In this document: positions 11,476-22,987 of the stretch, piece after piece
Layout of the letters: the number at the start of each line of letters is the position of its first letter
Numbering within the stretch: position 1 is the stretch's first letter
From: Rotaria macrura
Lineage: Eukaryota > Rotifera > Eurotatoria > Philodinida > Philodinidae
Length of the DNA stretch: 64,000 nt
Reading direction: 5' to 3'
Assembly (NCBI GenBank): GCA_900239685.1
Contig: OENT01000597.1
Location: 1 to 64,000 of the forward strand
The notes under the pieces: generated by a model
Told to the model about the DNA's origin: nothing
What the model saw: only the letters and a program-made list of their open reading frames with translations
Database searches by the model: none
Position numbers and translations under genes: made by a program

Positions 11476-13407
11476 TGATAACAATGAACTTGGCATTTTG
11501 CTTGTTCGAAAAAGGTGCTGATTCCCAGGGCGAAAACCAAGGTGCTGCAATCCGTCATACCAGAAAAGTGAGGCAAATAGTACGAAAAACGGTAGCAGTT
11601 TTCTAGCGAAAAAGTTTGTTAGCACAGCTACTTTGCAGCTGAAATGTGGAACTTACATATCTCGTAAAAAGAACTCGTTATTCACTAGTAATTCGTTTTT
11701 GTAATAATGTATGGCGTAAACTAAACAACGAGTAAAAACTAGCAATCAAGCCTGATGGCGCTTATTGATGGTGGTCAATATAATCACAGAGGTATCAAGA
11801 AACGTTTTCAAAATGCTTTTCAATCGAACCAGATTCTTCTGATTTCTAAAGTGCGGATAACTAAACATACTTGTCATTTGTCTAGAGATAGAAAATTGGC
11901 ATAATATTTCAGAAAACAACAATTTTTCTTAATGAAAGAAGTAAGTAAAGAAAATCTAGTATATATTTTCGATATTAAAGTTGTTGATTTAATCTGAATT
12001 ATTCTGAAAGATCATTATAAAAATGAATATCAACTGACTTGGAACACTTTTAAAGAAATTAGTAAGCGATTTATTGTATTGAAATACAATGAATTGCTGT
12101 ATTAAAGATGCACCATCATGATAAAAATGGTAATAATCGCATTTTTACACGAACGATTTGAAAACAATATACATCAGCAATTCATCGTCTACATACGTAA
12201 CACACGAGACCTCTTATTGAGTTAAATTTTACTAATGAAACATACTCTTATAAACTTTCACTACGAATATGATCTTGTCGTCCATCTGTAAAACGATTAT
12301 CTGATTCCAATTTCTCTAGCAATCATCGAGCACAATAGATAACGTCGAAAATAACTTAGCATTTCATAATTAGTTGTTGGTTTAAGATAATCGATCAGCA
12401 TGAAAATAATCTTTTTTATTTCATATTGTTTTTTGAATAGAATTTTCAAAGTAGCACTTTATTTTTCAGTGCCGCCGTTTTTCACGATTCGCTATGCTAT
12501 CATTCTTTTAATTTTTAATTGTTTTTCGCATCGCTTTTTCTTTCAATACGAATTTATCAACATCATTACCATCGAACGAATGACCAGACTCCGTCTACTA
12601 TACCTATGTGTTTAATCTAAAGCATGGATCAATGGTCAGTTAGTCACGTCGATGAACTTGCGCAAATAATCATTCATTTTTTGCAATTAAAAGACGATGC
12701 GAACATTTATATCAAAGCTTTTTGACTTGTAATTTTTTTTACAGAATTTGTTTTTCAAATACTAAAAAGAAACTTTTTGCTCCCGTTTATGTCTGTAATT
12801 CATAATGGGTTGGAAGTGTGTGTCTGTAATGGAGGGAGTGGGGAGTCGCAAAAACTTCACTTTAAACTTTCACTCACAATTTTTTACGAAAATATATTTG
12901 AGTTCCATAAAATAGTACACGTCTAAATAACATCATTATTTTCATTTGTAAGATATGTATCTATTACGAATGAATTCAATTAGAATTGAATCAATAGAAT
13001 TGGAACGATCGAAATCCATTCTCCTATCATCAACTGACAGAAAACCGTTATGTATCATCGAGAACAACTATAATCAAACAAACAGTATCTTATATACTGC
13101 CAGGTTATGATTTTTGAGTTTTCGTTTTGTTCTGATTGGAGATCAAAATCATTGACTTACCCTTTCTTTATTCTATCGTTCTAGATTTCACCCGCCTAAC
13201 TGTAATGAAAGTAAGTTTCACGTGAGGCATGAATCCAAATCGATTCACAATGACCTAGATTGCCCAACTATAGATATCCGCTACATGCGGAGAGGACTGC
13301 GTCCGATACAGAATCCTGCCAAGATCTTGTCTGTACTCTTTAAGCATTTCATCCGGTAACATCAAAGCGTTTCGATAGGAAACGGCTCCCGTCCTTTACG
13401 GTGCTCT
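11476..13407. other. Long stretch without a supported gene
   Basis: AT-rich sequence with no family signature on either strand. A GTGTGTCTGTAATGGAGGGAGTGGGG block at ~12819 has the G-rich bias of the TGTGGG repeats. Small frames (e.g. 12400-12615) are only hydrophobic AT-rich translations. Confidence 0.5.
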
Positions 13408-13934
13408 TGTGTACTCAAAAAGTGAGTACACTCTAGAATCGGTCAGTGTGTCCGTCCGTCCGTTTACATGATAACTCATCACAAATACATTCGATTGAGC
13501 TGAAATTTTGTGCACAGAATTGTCTGAGCAATATCTCGGTCGAGTTCGAAGATGAGAAGGATCCGGCAAGAAATGGCTGAGTTATCGAAAAAATTGTCAT
13601 TACTGACCAAACAATACCTGAGGGGATGTACAAGGATTTTTTCAAAAAAACGTTTTTCCTCAGAATTATCCACAACGTATATAAATCGACTCAGTCTCTA
13701 ACGTTGATTCCGAATCTGATATTAGTTTTGAACCAAATCTTAGCTTTCTAACAAAACATCGCCTCAAAAAGGTCTGGAAATGAACAAAAACTGCACCCGG
13801 AAACTAAATTGCCTAGATATGTCTCAATTTGCCAGTAGTTTTGGAGTTTCCCAAAAAGGTTTACCAAGATACTTCATCCGTGCACACATTCTAGAATGAC
13901 TGATTTGTCTCGTTCACTTTTTGAAGTACACATA
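13408..13934. mobile_element. MITE-like element with imperfect TIRs
   Basis: The left end (TGTGTACTCAAAAAGTGAGT then TCTAGAAT) recurs in reverse complement near 13890-13934 (ATTCTAGAATGACT then CACTTTTTGAAGTACACA). Between the ends are GTCCGTCCGTCCG and frames without coding signature. Size (~530 bp) and structure fit a non-autonomous DNA element. Exact ends and target duplication are unclear. Confidence 0.5.
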
Positions 13935-15120
13935 ACTCTCGCACTTAAGTCCGAAGTTTTCGCATTTATTTTGGAATGCTTACAACAAAAATAGAGCTGT
14001 TATGATTCGTAGATCATTTGAATCATATAGGGCTTTGCAGTGAGTTGGAACGATCACAGAACGAAGAAAAATATACTCTTCACGAGAGATAAACCGTGTA
14101 CCTTCTTCTATCCGAGCAGATGTCCTGTGCCATTTAGATTAGAAGAGTCACTTAATCTTCGTCTTATGTACAGAAGGGAGCAGTCTGTACATAACAAGAT
14201 CCTTTTATCTTACAGAATGAATAAGACAGAGTTAGACTTCTCAGCAGTTAAATCACACATATCAAGACGTACAACTGTTTGTAAGAGTAAACAAACAGCC
14301 AAACTTCTCAATTTGTTGGCTTCAAAAAAAAATCACTGACTGAAACAATATCATCATTTCCTTATCTTCTTGGTGGTCCTATTGGCAAATAAAATAGAAG
14401 AAAAGAGAATTAAGAAAATATTCATTCAAATTCGTCACTTTCATTGTGAAGCTCATGGTCAGATTGGATGAGAGTTACTGCCTTTAGCCGTCTCCATAGG
14501 GTGTGGATGGGATCAGTAGATTTACAGCCTGGCACACCCAGACCAACGTACTCCCACACCGTCTTCGATAATCCTCCTGCATATTTTAGACGATCAAATC
14601 TGAAGTTACATTTCTCACCAGCGAATACAAAGCAAAGAGATAAATATGCATGTGCTTGTTCATTTCATAATCATGTATTCACAAGATATCTTGTGCTTAT
14701 ACGACAACATGATGAAGGAGAAAGAATGATGCAATCGGTATTGTTAATGATCATTGGGGGTCCTTCATCATAAGTGACGAAACAGCAAGCAATTAAGTAA
14801 CCGTTCGATAATATTGTTTCGATAGTCAAAGCGAATAAACAATACACGGACAGGTTGTCACTTAAATGATCAGCCAATTATAATTGGTTGGAAAAAATAC
14901 TACGACAACAACAAGTATCTGACATTGTGTAAAAAATATAAATCGTAACTTGGAAAGCTTTTTACCAACATAACTGATACCTTCCTAGTATTATTCAGAA
15001 AAAAACACCCGATATTGCGCAACAAATGTTGCATATGTTTAATCTTGTGATGAATATCCATGATAAATTATGTTGGGGAAAAACCAGCGCATGTCAACTC
15101 CGAAATCGATAATCGACGTA
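13935..15120. other. No supported gene; one TGTGGATGGG block
   Basis: Open frames at 14040-14339 and 14468-14773 are long for the composition, but I recognise no domain and cannot link them. GGTGTGGATGGGATC with CACACC-type partners occurs at 14499-14563. Nothing else is definable. Confidence 0.4.
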
Positions 15121-15130
15121 TATATAAATA
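15121..15130 (+). promoter_or_regulatory. TATA box (TATATAAATA)
   Basis: A strong TATA consensus 17 bases before the ATG at 15147. Unless the start lies further in, that leaves almost no room for a 5' UTR. Confidence 0.35.
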
Positions 15131-15146
15131 CAAGCCCATTTGAGCA

Positions 15147-15278
15147 ATGCTTATAATCATATATTATTTCTATACCTTATACAACATGTATTGCTACTAT
15201 CCTTGCTGCTGTGTTGTTGTTCCAACGGTGGTTACATGTGTACCACGACCACCTGTTCAAATACTTCTCTGTTGCTAG
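15147..15278 (+). CDS. Doubtful mini-gene: Tyr/Cys/Val/Pro-rich peptide
   Basis: A 43-codon ATG frame follows a TATA box closely. It encodes a Tyr-rich start, then CYYPCCCVVVPTVV and CVPRPPV before a stop at 15276. A second Met at codon 14 would give a more usual spacing from the TATA box. Proline/cysteine-rich short peptides of this look occur in invertebrates, but I cannot assign a family. An overlapping longer frame (15140-15418) lacks an ATG start. Treat as a weak candidate. Confidence 0.25.
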   Translation: MLIIIYYFYTLYNMYCYYPCCCVVVPTVVTCVPRPPVQILLCC

Positions 15279-16152
15279 TGCTTCAGAATGGGTTTCAGCA
15301 TAACAATGATCTGAATCAATCAATAACGAACTCATCGTATTGCTTTTCTTTAATCAAGATGGTCTATCTTCTATCAGTTATTCATTCTCTTTACTCAAAA
15401 CATTATTACTTTTACTAATCCTTCTGTATCAAATATTAAATGAAGAAATGTTTTCTTGGTGTCTCCATCTGTTTTGTAAAGTACGACTAGTAAGTTGATT
15501 GTCAAATATGTATGCATTTCTCATGATTTAATCATGATTTTAAAATAAAATCAATATTATACAAATATGCTTGATGCACGTTTTCTATGTTGTTGTTTCT
15601 GTATTATGTTATAACAGGGGGATATGACATTCTAGATAGGATTGATTAGCAAATGAAGTAAAGATTTACTTGCATTATCTTCGATTACACGTAAATGCGT
15701 TTACGGTAAAGGTTATGGATTTAGGGCTCTTGGTATACTCTTCATCAACATTTCACATCCTCGTTTTTCTTCTGTATATTATACTCTTAGAAAGTTTTTA
15801 AATTTTGGGAGAATTGTTTTTCTTCAATGCCTTTTTGAATTATTAACTACGTAACAGAATCAAATTCATCGATTGAGGCTTTTGCCCAGTCGAAACCAGT
15901 CACGATAGTCAGATGGATACCATCATCACACTCAAGATGGTTCGGTAATCAACAATTAAAGGAAAATTAGAACACTGTCCAATTATAATTTTGAGTGATT
16001 GTTTATTTGAAATGTTCCTCTAAAATGTCTATCGATTAGTTTTGGGTAAGCCCTCGAACGGCTGCGTGAAACTATATTACTCAAAACTGAATATTCTCAA
16101 AGAATAACAATGCAATATAGACATTGTTGATCCCAGACGAGCAGAAGATAAG
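15279..16152. other. No gene seen
   Basis: AT-rich sequence with no long frame and no clear repeat pair. It could be the 3' flank of the minus-strand membrane-protein relic. Confidence 0.45.
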
Positions 16153-16886
16153 TCACATAAGCCAATAATCTTTGATAAACACCGCTAATTGTTCGTATCG
16201 AGTCGAGGAAATCTGGTGAAATAAAAATATCGTTATCATACTTGAGAACGGTATAAACAAAGATATGTTCAACGTGTAGAATAGAATTCTTAAACGAACA
16301 CTCGCTTCCTCAAATATAAGTTTCAGTATTACATTAATCAATGCACCAAATATAAATATAATAAGAATGGAGTAGATATAACTAGTCATTGTCTTCGTGA
16401 TAGAAATACTAGGGTTATAATGAGTGGTGACGAAGATAACGATCAAATGAACATTAGTGTTAAAGAGGCGTAACGTCCAAGGATAGTAACCCAAAATATC
16501 CTTAAAACTTTTCAAATAATTTTCCACTTTCGATCAACGAGGGAGATACCAAATCGAGCGCACTGACTACAAAATTGAAATGGAGGCAAGGACAAAAAAT
16601 TTACCTTTGTGCTGATGCAAATAGCAACATGTAAAGATATGTTGTTCCAGTCATAAGGCTTTTTGCTATTATCTTGGGAGATGATGCAGAGTCTGAACAC
16701 ATACGTTGCAATGATAATTATTCGTGTCTCGGTAAAGATTGAGATAGATCCAAGAGACAAAAGCATCATGCTGCTTCCAAAACGACAATCTTGACCACTC
16801 CTAAAAGCTTTGATGTGTGACGACGTTAATACAAACCTTAGGTTGTCATTATGACTTGTTAGCTGAGCGTATTTGCATACTCTCAA
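16153..16886 (-). pseudogene. Multi-pass membrane protein fragment, broken
   Basis: Two adjoining minus-strand frames (16512-16886 and 16153-16527, different phases, overlapping by a few bases) encode hydrophobic segments separated by polar loops. The second holds at least three likely membrane helices: IVIFVTTHY region, IYSILIIFIFGALINVILKLI and LNISLFIPFSSMITIFLF. A possible 40-nt intron (GTAAATTTTT to TTTTGTAG) lies near 16571-16612, but splicing it does not restore one frame. No 7TM or transporter signature is recognisable. It is either a decaying gene or exons of a gene whose introns I cannot place. Confidence 0.4.
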
Positions 16887-17539
16887 TCATATCCAACACC
16901 AACAACAACCCCACACACACCCAGGCCCACACCACCTACCCCCTCATGGTTGCAATGTCTATATTTCTAGAATGGTTCATCCGTTTGAGCTGAAATTTTC
17001 AGTTTATTCCTAGATATGTTAGGCCAATCTACTGTGAAAATAGCAGCCAGATCAATGACAGTCATTGTGCAAGGTTCTACATGAATTGTCGTGGCTCAGG
17101 TGCAATGCGTCCTAGGGGTGGTACTTTACTGTTGCTTTACTAGTAAATAAGTAAATAAATTATTTACTATCTACTTTAGTAAAAGTAAATTAATATTTAC
17201 TTGTATAGCAGAAATTTTATTAACAGTTAAAAATATTAAAATAATACATGCTTAGTCTCCAGAGATAAGCGTACTACGTGTCTGCTTTGTATCTGATCGG
17301 GTGTGGGTAGTGTATACGTTAGTCACATACACGGACTGACACTCACCGGCTTACTTACACCCAGTGTCATAAGCGTTTTTTCCAATCAATCATCTGAAAT
17401 GTTTTCATAATATCTCGTTACAAGTACTAAATAGAGTTCTGTGAAAATTTTACCTTAGACACATTTTGATATGCGCTATTCAACCATTGCAGCCAAAAGC
17501 GAGCAAGTCTTCAAAAAGCACGACTAAAAATTTTACTTC
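16887..17539. other. Intergenic with TGTGGG-type blocks
   Basis: 16895-16945 is a CCCACACACACCCAGG tract. 17298-17364 holds CGGGTGTGGGTAG and ACACCCAGTG as an inverted pair. 17139-17225 is a run of AGTAAATA-like units. No gene is seen. Confidence 0.5.
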
Positions 17540-17700
17540 AGCTCAAGGGGAAACAACTGACTTTATGACTTTAATGATCTAAATGATCTAAATGATCTAA
17601 GTGATCTAAATGATCTAAATGATCTAAGTGATCTAAATGATCTTGATGACTTTGAAGTCAAAAAAGTCGTCAAAGTCAGTTATTTCCCCCTTGTAGCTGA
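17540..17700. mobile_element. Short TIR element filled with a 9-bp minisatellite
   Basis: The ends are near-perfect inverted repeats: TCAGCTCAAGGGGAAACAAC at the left, and the complement of CAAGGGGGAAATAACTGACTT at the right. Between them, 17574-17643 consists of about eight tandem units of ATGATCTAA / GTGATCTAA. The unit boundaries resemble the inner TIR sequence (GACTTTATGACTTTAATGA). The element has no coding capacity. It is organised like the one at 54373-54512. Confidence 0.7.
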
Positions 17701-19027
17701 CGCATTATATTGATTGCTTAATAGAATTCTAGGAAATAGAACCAGACGTTTTAACTTTTATTCAAAATACTTCTTCCCTTCTCACAAAATTGACAGATAA
17801 CCACTATAAAAGTAAAGTACATCGTCAGAAAAAGTAGTAGAATATCAAGAGGAGAGAACCATCTTCGGTCCTACGCAAGAAAGTAACAACATTGTTCAGT
17901 GTTCGGAGTGACATCATAACTAAAGTGCAGATGAATCGTATAGGAGATAACTTGAAAATCATTGAACTCCACGTACTACAAATTAGAAATGATAAATTTC
18001 ATTCTGGTAAAATGGCGAATGTAGAATAATGACATTCAACCGTAATGATAATCCAGATAACAATTGATTTTCCGCTTATTTCGATGACATAGACATTTAA
18101 AATGAATAGATATTATAAAATAGAGTCAAATTTAATACTGAAATATTTCCGAAAATTTTTAATTTTAATAACGGAAAGCAAATCAATCTTGGTATGTTGA
18201 ATCCTATCTCAGGTAGTTTTCATTTTAATTGTATGCTGCCGATTTTCTGAAGTAAATTTGAATGAGAGAGTAGCAAACGTCACTTTTCGTTTTCTCGTAT
18301 TTCTTAAAGCTTTGGTGTGAAAGATTTCCTACTTTAAATTATTGATTGACCGCTTCGGTATTAATTTTCATGGTGAATTTTTTCAAAATGAATATTCTAT
18401 CTTTTTCCTGTAATAAAGGCATATCTATATAAATGCTAAATTCAATAAGATAATATCAATCAGCAGGAGAAAATTATTCAATAAGGATGTGTATGTTATA
18501 ATAGTTGCTGACTGGCATAAATGTACTGCCAGATGCTGAACTTATTGAAATTATTCAATTTAGTCACAGCTGTGATGAACAAGAAGAAAAATCTGAAGTA
18601 CTTACGACAGATTTAATAGACGGTACAATGAATTAAAAACCATCATGAGATTCATTGATCATCACACTAACAAGAGGATGCGGGTGTCGGAATGGAGTGC
18701 GAAAAGAAGTAGGTTTCCACCCACACCTGCATAAACATCCACATCCACACCCACACTCACATTCCTTAATGTAGCTTCCACTACCAAAAAACTTTCAGCT
18801 CCATAACTTATCGTCTGACTGAGATATCAGAGGAAGAAATCCAAAAAACAATTTTGTTTTTGATGAGCCATCGATAGAAAACGAAATCTTTGAAGGAACG
18901 AGAGAAGAAAAATAAAATAGATGAATAGCAAGTTTTGTGCAGAGTTTAATTCTCTATCCATTCATGTGACTCGCGTTTGTTCGATTTTTTTGGTTCTAGC
19001 TGACGAAAACAGATGTATAGACAAAGT
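17701..19027. other. Non-coding, one TGTGGG-type block at 18678-18766
   Basis: No gene is supported. The block starts with GCGGGTGTCGG and ends with repeated CCACACC / CACATCCACACCCACACTC sequence, forming an imperfect inverted pair. The rest is AT-rich without visible structure. Confidence 0.45.
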
Positions 19028-19535
19028 GTAGACCCAGTTTAAAACGATCCTAGAGGAGATAAGGAACATATTTTGTGAAAAATCAAAACCAGTAAAAGAT
19101 ACAGCGTAAAAAATCTTACAAAACTTTCGAAAAATTGTTGTGGTAAACCTTTTTGAATTAGGCGAGAAGACCATAAAGCCTCAATCACATAGTAACTGTA
19201 GACTCAGTTTTTCAGAATCGTTTTGTCTTTTATTCCTCAACTACTGAAAGAAAATTAGTCGGGCTGCCATAGAAAGATGCGGCATAAAAAGCTGAACAAG
19301 ATTAACATCAACTAGTTCTCTGTTTCGCTTAATTTCAGGGTGAGTTTTACAATATACCTCAGAATGTAGACCCAGTTTTTTTTGTGACACGATTTTTTCT
19401 TATATATTTTTAAGTTGATTTTAACGGGAAGCATTACAATCATAGACTTTTCGACCCATGAACACGTGCTGAGTCTGATTCATTTCATTTTGAGCTATTT
19501 GGAAGTTATTTCTGGCAGATCATCAGATTTTGGGG
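19028..19535. repeat. Diverged tandem repeat, period about 170 bp
   Basis: GTAGACYCAGTTT begins at 19028, 19198 and 19366, spacings of 170 and 168. The units share further weak blocks, e.g. AAAGATACAGCGTAAAAAA in unit 1 against AAAGATGCGGCATAAAAAG in unit 2 at the same offset. The end of the third unit is uncertain. No coding role is seen. Confidence 0.5.
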
Positions 19536-20173
19536 CTAAAGTCTTAATTAATACGCTTTCTTTTCGCTATATGAAAATGTAAGGCATCTTTTCATATTTT
19601 TAAGGGCCGGTGCTCTGTTCTGTAGCTTTATATGTTCTGTAGATGGAATCTATACAAGGAAAAACATTGTTTATGAGAGAACTTATCAGATACGTAACCT
19701 CAGAAGAATCGGCTTGTTTATGAGGTACTCTTCGGAAAAATGCGTAATTAGATATTTTTTGGGTTTTTCATTTTTGGCGCACTTCGATTGCTGTGAGTAC
19801 CATTAGATTACACCACCTCAGATCTATCTAATGATCCCTCATGCATGGGCTTTCAACGCATATTCGGAGCACTTTCTTTTCAAAAGGTTTTTGTTGAAAA
19901 TCCGAACTTGATGTTCGAATATCTCGACAAGGACGAGTTGGGTAGCGCGGAAATTTTTACTACAGATTCACTGAATAATAAAGAACAAAATGTATGAATA
20001 GGATTTTCTTTAGGAGCACTTCATATTTTTGTCAATTGTGGAAAAAACTTACGATTCACTCTCATATAGATATTGATGACCAACGAGAAAGAAAAACAGA
20101 AATGAAACACAAATGTGGAGGCTGTTGGGACGATAGATATTGTCCCTTAACAGACACTATTAACAGCGACCTA
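19536..20173. other. No gene seen
   Basis: AT-rich sequence with short frames only; it abuts the TIR element that starts at 20174. Confidence 0.45.
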
Positions 20174-21773
20174 CACTGAAAAAAAAGGTGCCACACAAAA
20201 CCCTAAAGGGTTCCAAATTTTGCAACGGTATCGAAACCCTTTGAGGTTTCGCAGAGATTAGGTTTCGTAAAAAGTCTTAACTTTTAACAGCTGATAGCGA
20301 GCTCTTCGTACTTGGAGTTCTTGACAGTTCACAATTCAACATTGAATGTAACTTTTGCCGAATGCTATGGTCCATCGCAGAAGCACTTTTCCGCCAGCAT
20401 TCAATACTAAAACCTCCCACTCTCTGAAAAATAACCGGGCCCTGCGATAGTCGGTAGAAAAGTAAGAGCGAATGACTATATCCTATAGTGAAACACATGA
20501 TATCGCTGGAACATTGAAGTAACATTTCGACCACAAACTTTCCCGAGTTTTTTCCCGTGCTTTTTGCTGTTTCTTGGGGGGAAGACACACAAACTTACTC
20601 GGAACTCACTAGAAAAAATCAGGGAAGTTTGTGGCCAGCTCCCTACTTTGATGTTCCAGCGACGCTATGTGTATAATTACAGAATAATGCAATTTTCCGG
20701 AATTTTTCTGCTAGTTCCTTCAGGTTCCGGTGGGTGAAACGATCGACATGGGATGTTTGATCTGAATAAAAAAAAAATTTCATCCCATTGTAACTTCTAC
20801 TATCAAACTCACCATTCTTATTTCTTCGCCTGACAACTGATCTAAATACAAATAAAAAATATTTCATCCTACTGTAACTTCTAAAATCAAACTCACCATT
20901 CTTATTTCCTCAGCTAGCAAATATTCTAACTAGAAATAGAATATTTCATCAAGGAACGGGTAACGTTTCCGTTACCAGTTATCTGGTAACGGTATCGGAG
21001 CAACGGAATCAAAGACTCCTCCAATTATCAGCAAAGTAAATTTTCACGAATAAAAACTAAACTCTAACTAATTTGAGTAAATCAAGTCGGACTCAGGGAA
21101 TCTGAATCTGATACAGGAATTGTTATTATTTTCAGTTTTACTCTTCTTTTGTTAAAAACCTATCTCTGAATGTGGAAACAGGCTTCGTGAGAAAAAAATA
21201 ATTTCAATGAAACAGTTCAAACTTTTGTGGAAAGAAATGTTTTTCTCGAAAAGTATGAACTGAAAATCATGAAAATACGATCTTCACGAATGCATTCCCG
21301 CAGCCTGGTATATTTTGGTCGAACTTTATAGAATTTCGTAATTTTTCTTAAAACATTTTTTGATGCATATTAGAGGAATGGTTCAACCCATTACTCCGTT
21401 ACCCATTAACTGGTAGCGGCCCTTTACCATAAGTACGTAACTGGTAAAGGACGAGTTACCAGCTACTTGGAAACATAACGACTTTGGAATTAGGTTAACT
21501 TCGTGACCCTAATTCTACACGAAACATATTTACAAAATGTTTTGTATACGAAACTCAAAAATGTATTCGACCAAACGTCAGCGGTAATGCAAATTTCAAA
21601 GGGTTCAGGATGAAATATTTTTTATATTTTAAAACTCTATAAAGAATTTTACAAAATCTTGGATATTGCTAAACCCCTTACAGGTTTCGTATGATCCTAC
21701 AGACACTTATATAGTACAGTAGAACTTGACGAAACCTCAAAGGTTTCGTGTGACACCTTATTTTTTTTCAGTG
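20174..21773. mobile_element. 1.6-kb TIR element, TA-flanked, non-autonomous
   Basis: The left end CACTGAAAAAAAAGGTG plus a CACAAAACCC / GAAACCCTTTGAGGTTTCG tract is matched in reverse complement by CGAAACCTCAAAGGTTTCG, TGTGACACC and TTTTTTTTCAGTG at the right. TA lies directly outside both ends (20172-20173, 21774-21775), as for a Tc1/mariner-like target duplication. Internally a ~95-bp segment around 20765-20905 is repeated twice, and GTTACC / GGTAAC motifs recur near 20955-20998 and 21395-21470. No transposase frame is seen. Confidence 0.7.
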
Positions 21774-21775
21774 TA

Positions 21776-22349
21776 GGAGATTCATTCTGGTAATCGGATC
21801 CGATCGAAATCTAATCAAAATCCGATAGAATTGTATAGGATTTTTATCAAATCGACGTAATCCGATTGGATTCCTGGAAACGAAATGACTCTCAGAGCCT
21901 TAGTGTTGGATAGCTATCGGATCCTACTCTAGGATTTTTACGGAATATGACCTAAGGTTTTGACCCACTTTTAGGAATGCCACCAAGTTCTAATTAGTAC
22001 CCAATTAATCAAATAGATTTCTTCTGTCGGATTGATCTATATTTCCGTTTCCCTGAATCCGATCCGATAGCATCAGTAGATTGGATTTATTCACTTGGGG
22101 AAGAATGAAAGCAAACGTGTGTGAGGGAAGAAAAGGGTGTGGTGTGGACTCGCGCATCTAGAATACCAATACCTATTGCAGCACTAAAACCCACATCCAC
22201 CCCCTTTGTCTTTCTATGGATTATGTGTTTCATAATTTTTTGTTAATATTTATGCATTCCTTTCTATTTCTAATAATATATTTATTCAATGAAGTGTTAT
22301 TAAATAAAATGCGAGCAGCATATTTCAATAAGTCGGTTATTTCTATTTA
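21776..22349. repeat. Possible short element with GGATCCGAT-type ends
   Basis: TAATCGGATCCGATCG near 21793 faces the complement GAATCCGATCCGATAGC near 22057. Several ATCCGAT copies lie in between, suggesting a ~280-bp non-autonomous element. It is followed by a TGTGGG-type block (22115-22205: AGGGTGTGGTGTGG to CCCACATCCACCC). Confidence 0.4.
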
Positions 22350-22883
22350 TGAGTCAGTCCACGTAAGTCACAGTCGACAGTGCTCAATCGGTATCCTCCA
22401 AATCGGCTCATTTTCACATATGTGATGAAAGAACGAGTTTGATGGATTTTAATGAAAACTGATTAAAAAAATATTGAATCTTCGAGTTTTTATCTAATTT
22501 TTACGAAGGGCATTGTGAAATCGCACTTTTGCCAAACGCGATTTTACGTACCGTATACTTCATGAAAGACTCAATCTAGTTAACTGAAATTTTTACTATA
22601 TGCAGAACAAAATGATATGTGAAACTGCGGAAAATTGTAGCTTAATCGGCTGAACTGTTCTTGAGATATGTGGTGCTCAAACTTGCCTTCCATAGAAGTC
22701 GGATTTTCTAGGGCTATTCATAAAGCGTGATAAAAATCCAACGGTTCCATATTTTTGGTATCGGCTTTCACCGAAATGTATCAAACGATTGCATCTATCA
22801 CATATATGAAAATGGGTAGAATTGGAGGATATGAATTGAGCACCTTCTACAGTAATCATTAGTGGCTTACGTGGACTGGCTCA
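22350..22883. mobile_element. 534-bp MITE with TIRs and TA target duplication
   Basis: The left end TGAGTCAGTCCACGTAAGTC is the near-exact complement of the right end GGCTTACGTGGACTGGCTCA. Similarity continues inward about 80 bp, including GTGCTCAAT, ATATCCTCCAA-like sequence and CATTTTCATATATGTGA. TA lies directly outside both ends. There is no coding capacity: the frames within (22216-22425, 22677-22859) are the two TIR arms read in opposite directions. Confidence 0.75.
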
Positions 22884-22987
22884 TATGTTTCTTTACATTA
22901 AATGTCAATGAAGGGGAAGGAATCAAGAAAATTGGACAATCTGAGAAGATAATAGAGCGGAGCTCATAAAAAATGATTTTTGTTTGC

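Noticed and set aside
14040..14773. Two open frames of ~100 codons
   Set aside because: No domain, no promoter, and no splice link could be seen; kept only as unassigned sequence.
17574..17643. CRISPR-like regular repeats
   Set aside because: Units are 9 bp with no spacers and lie within a TIR element.
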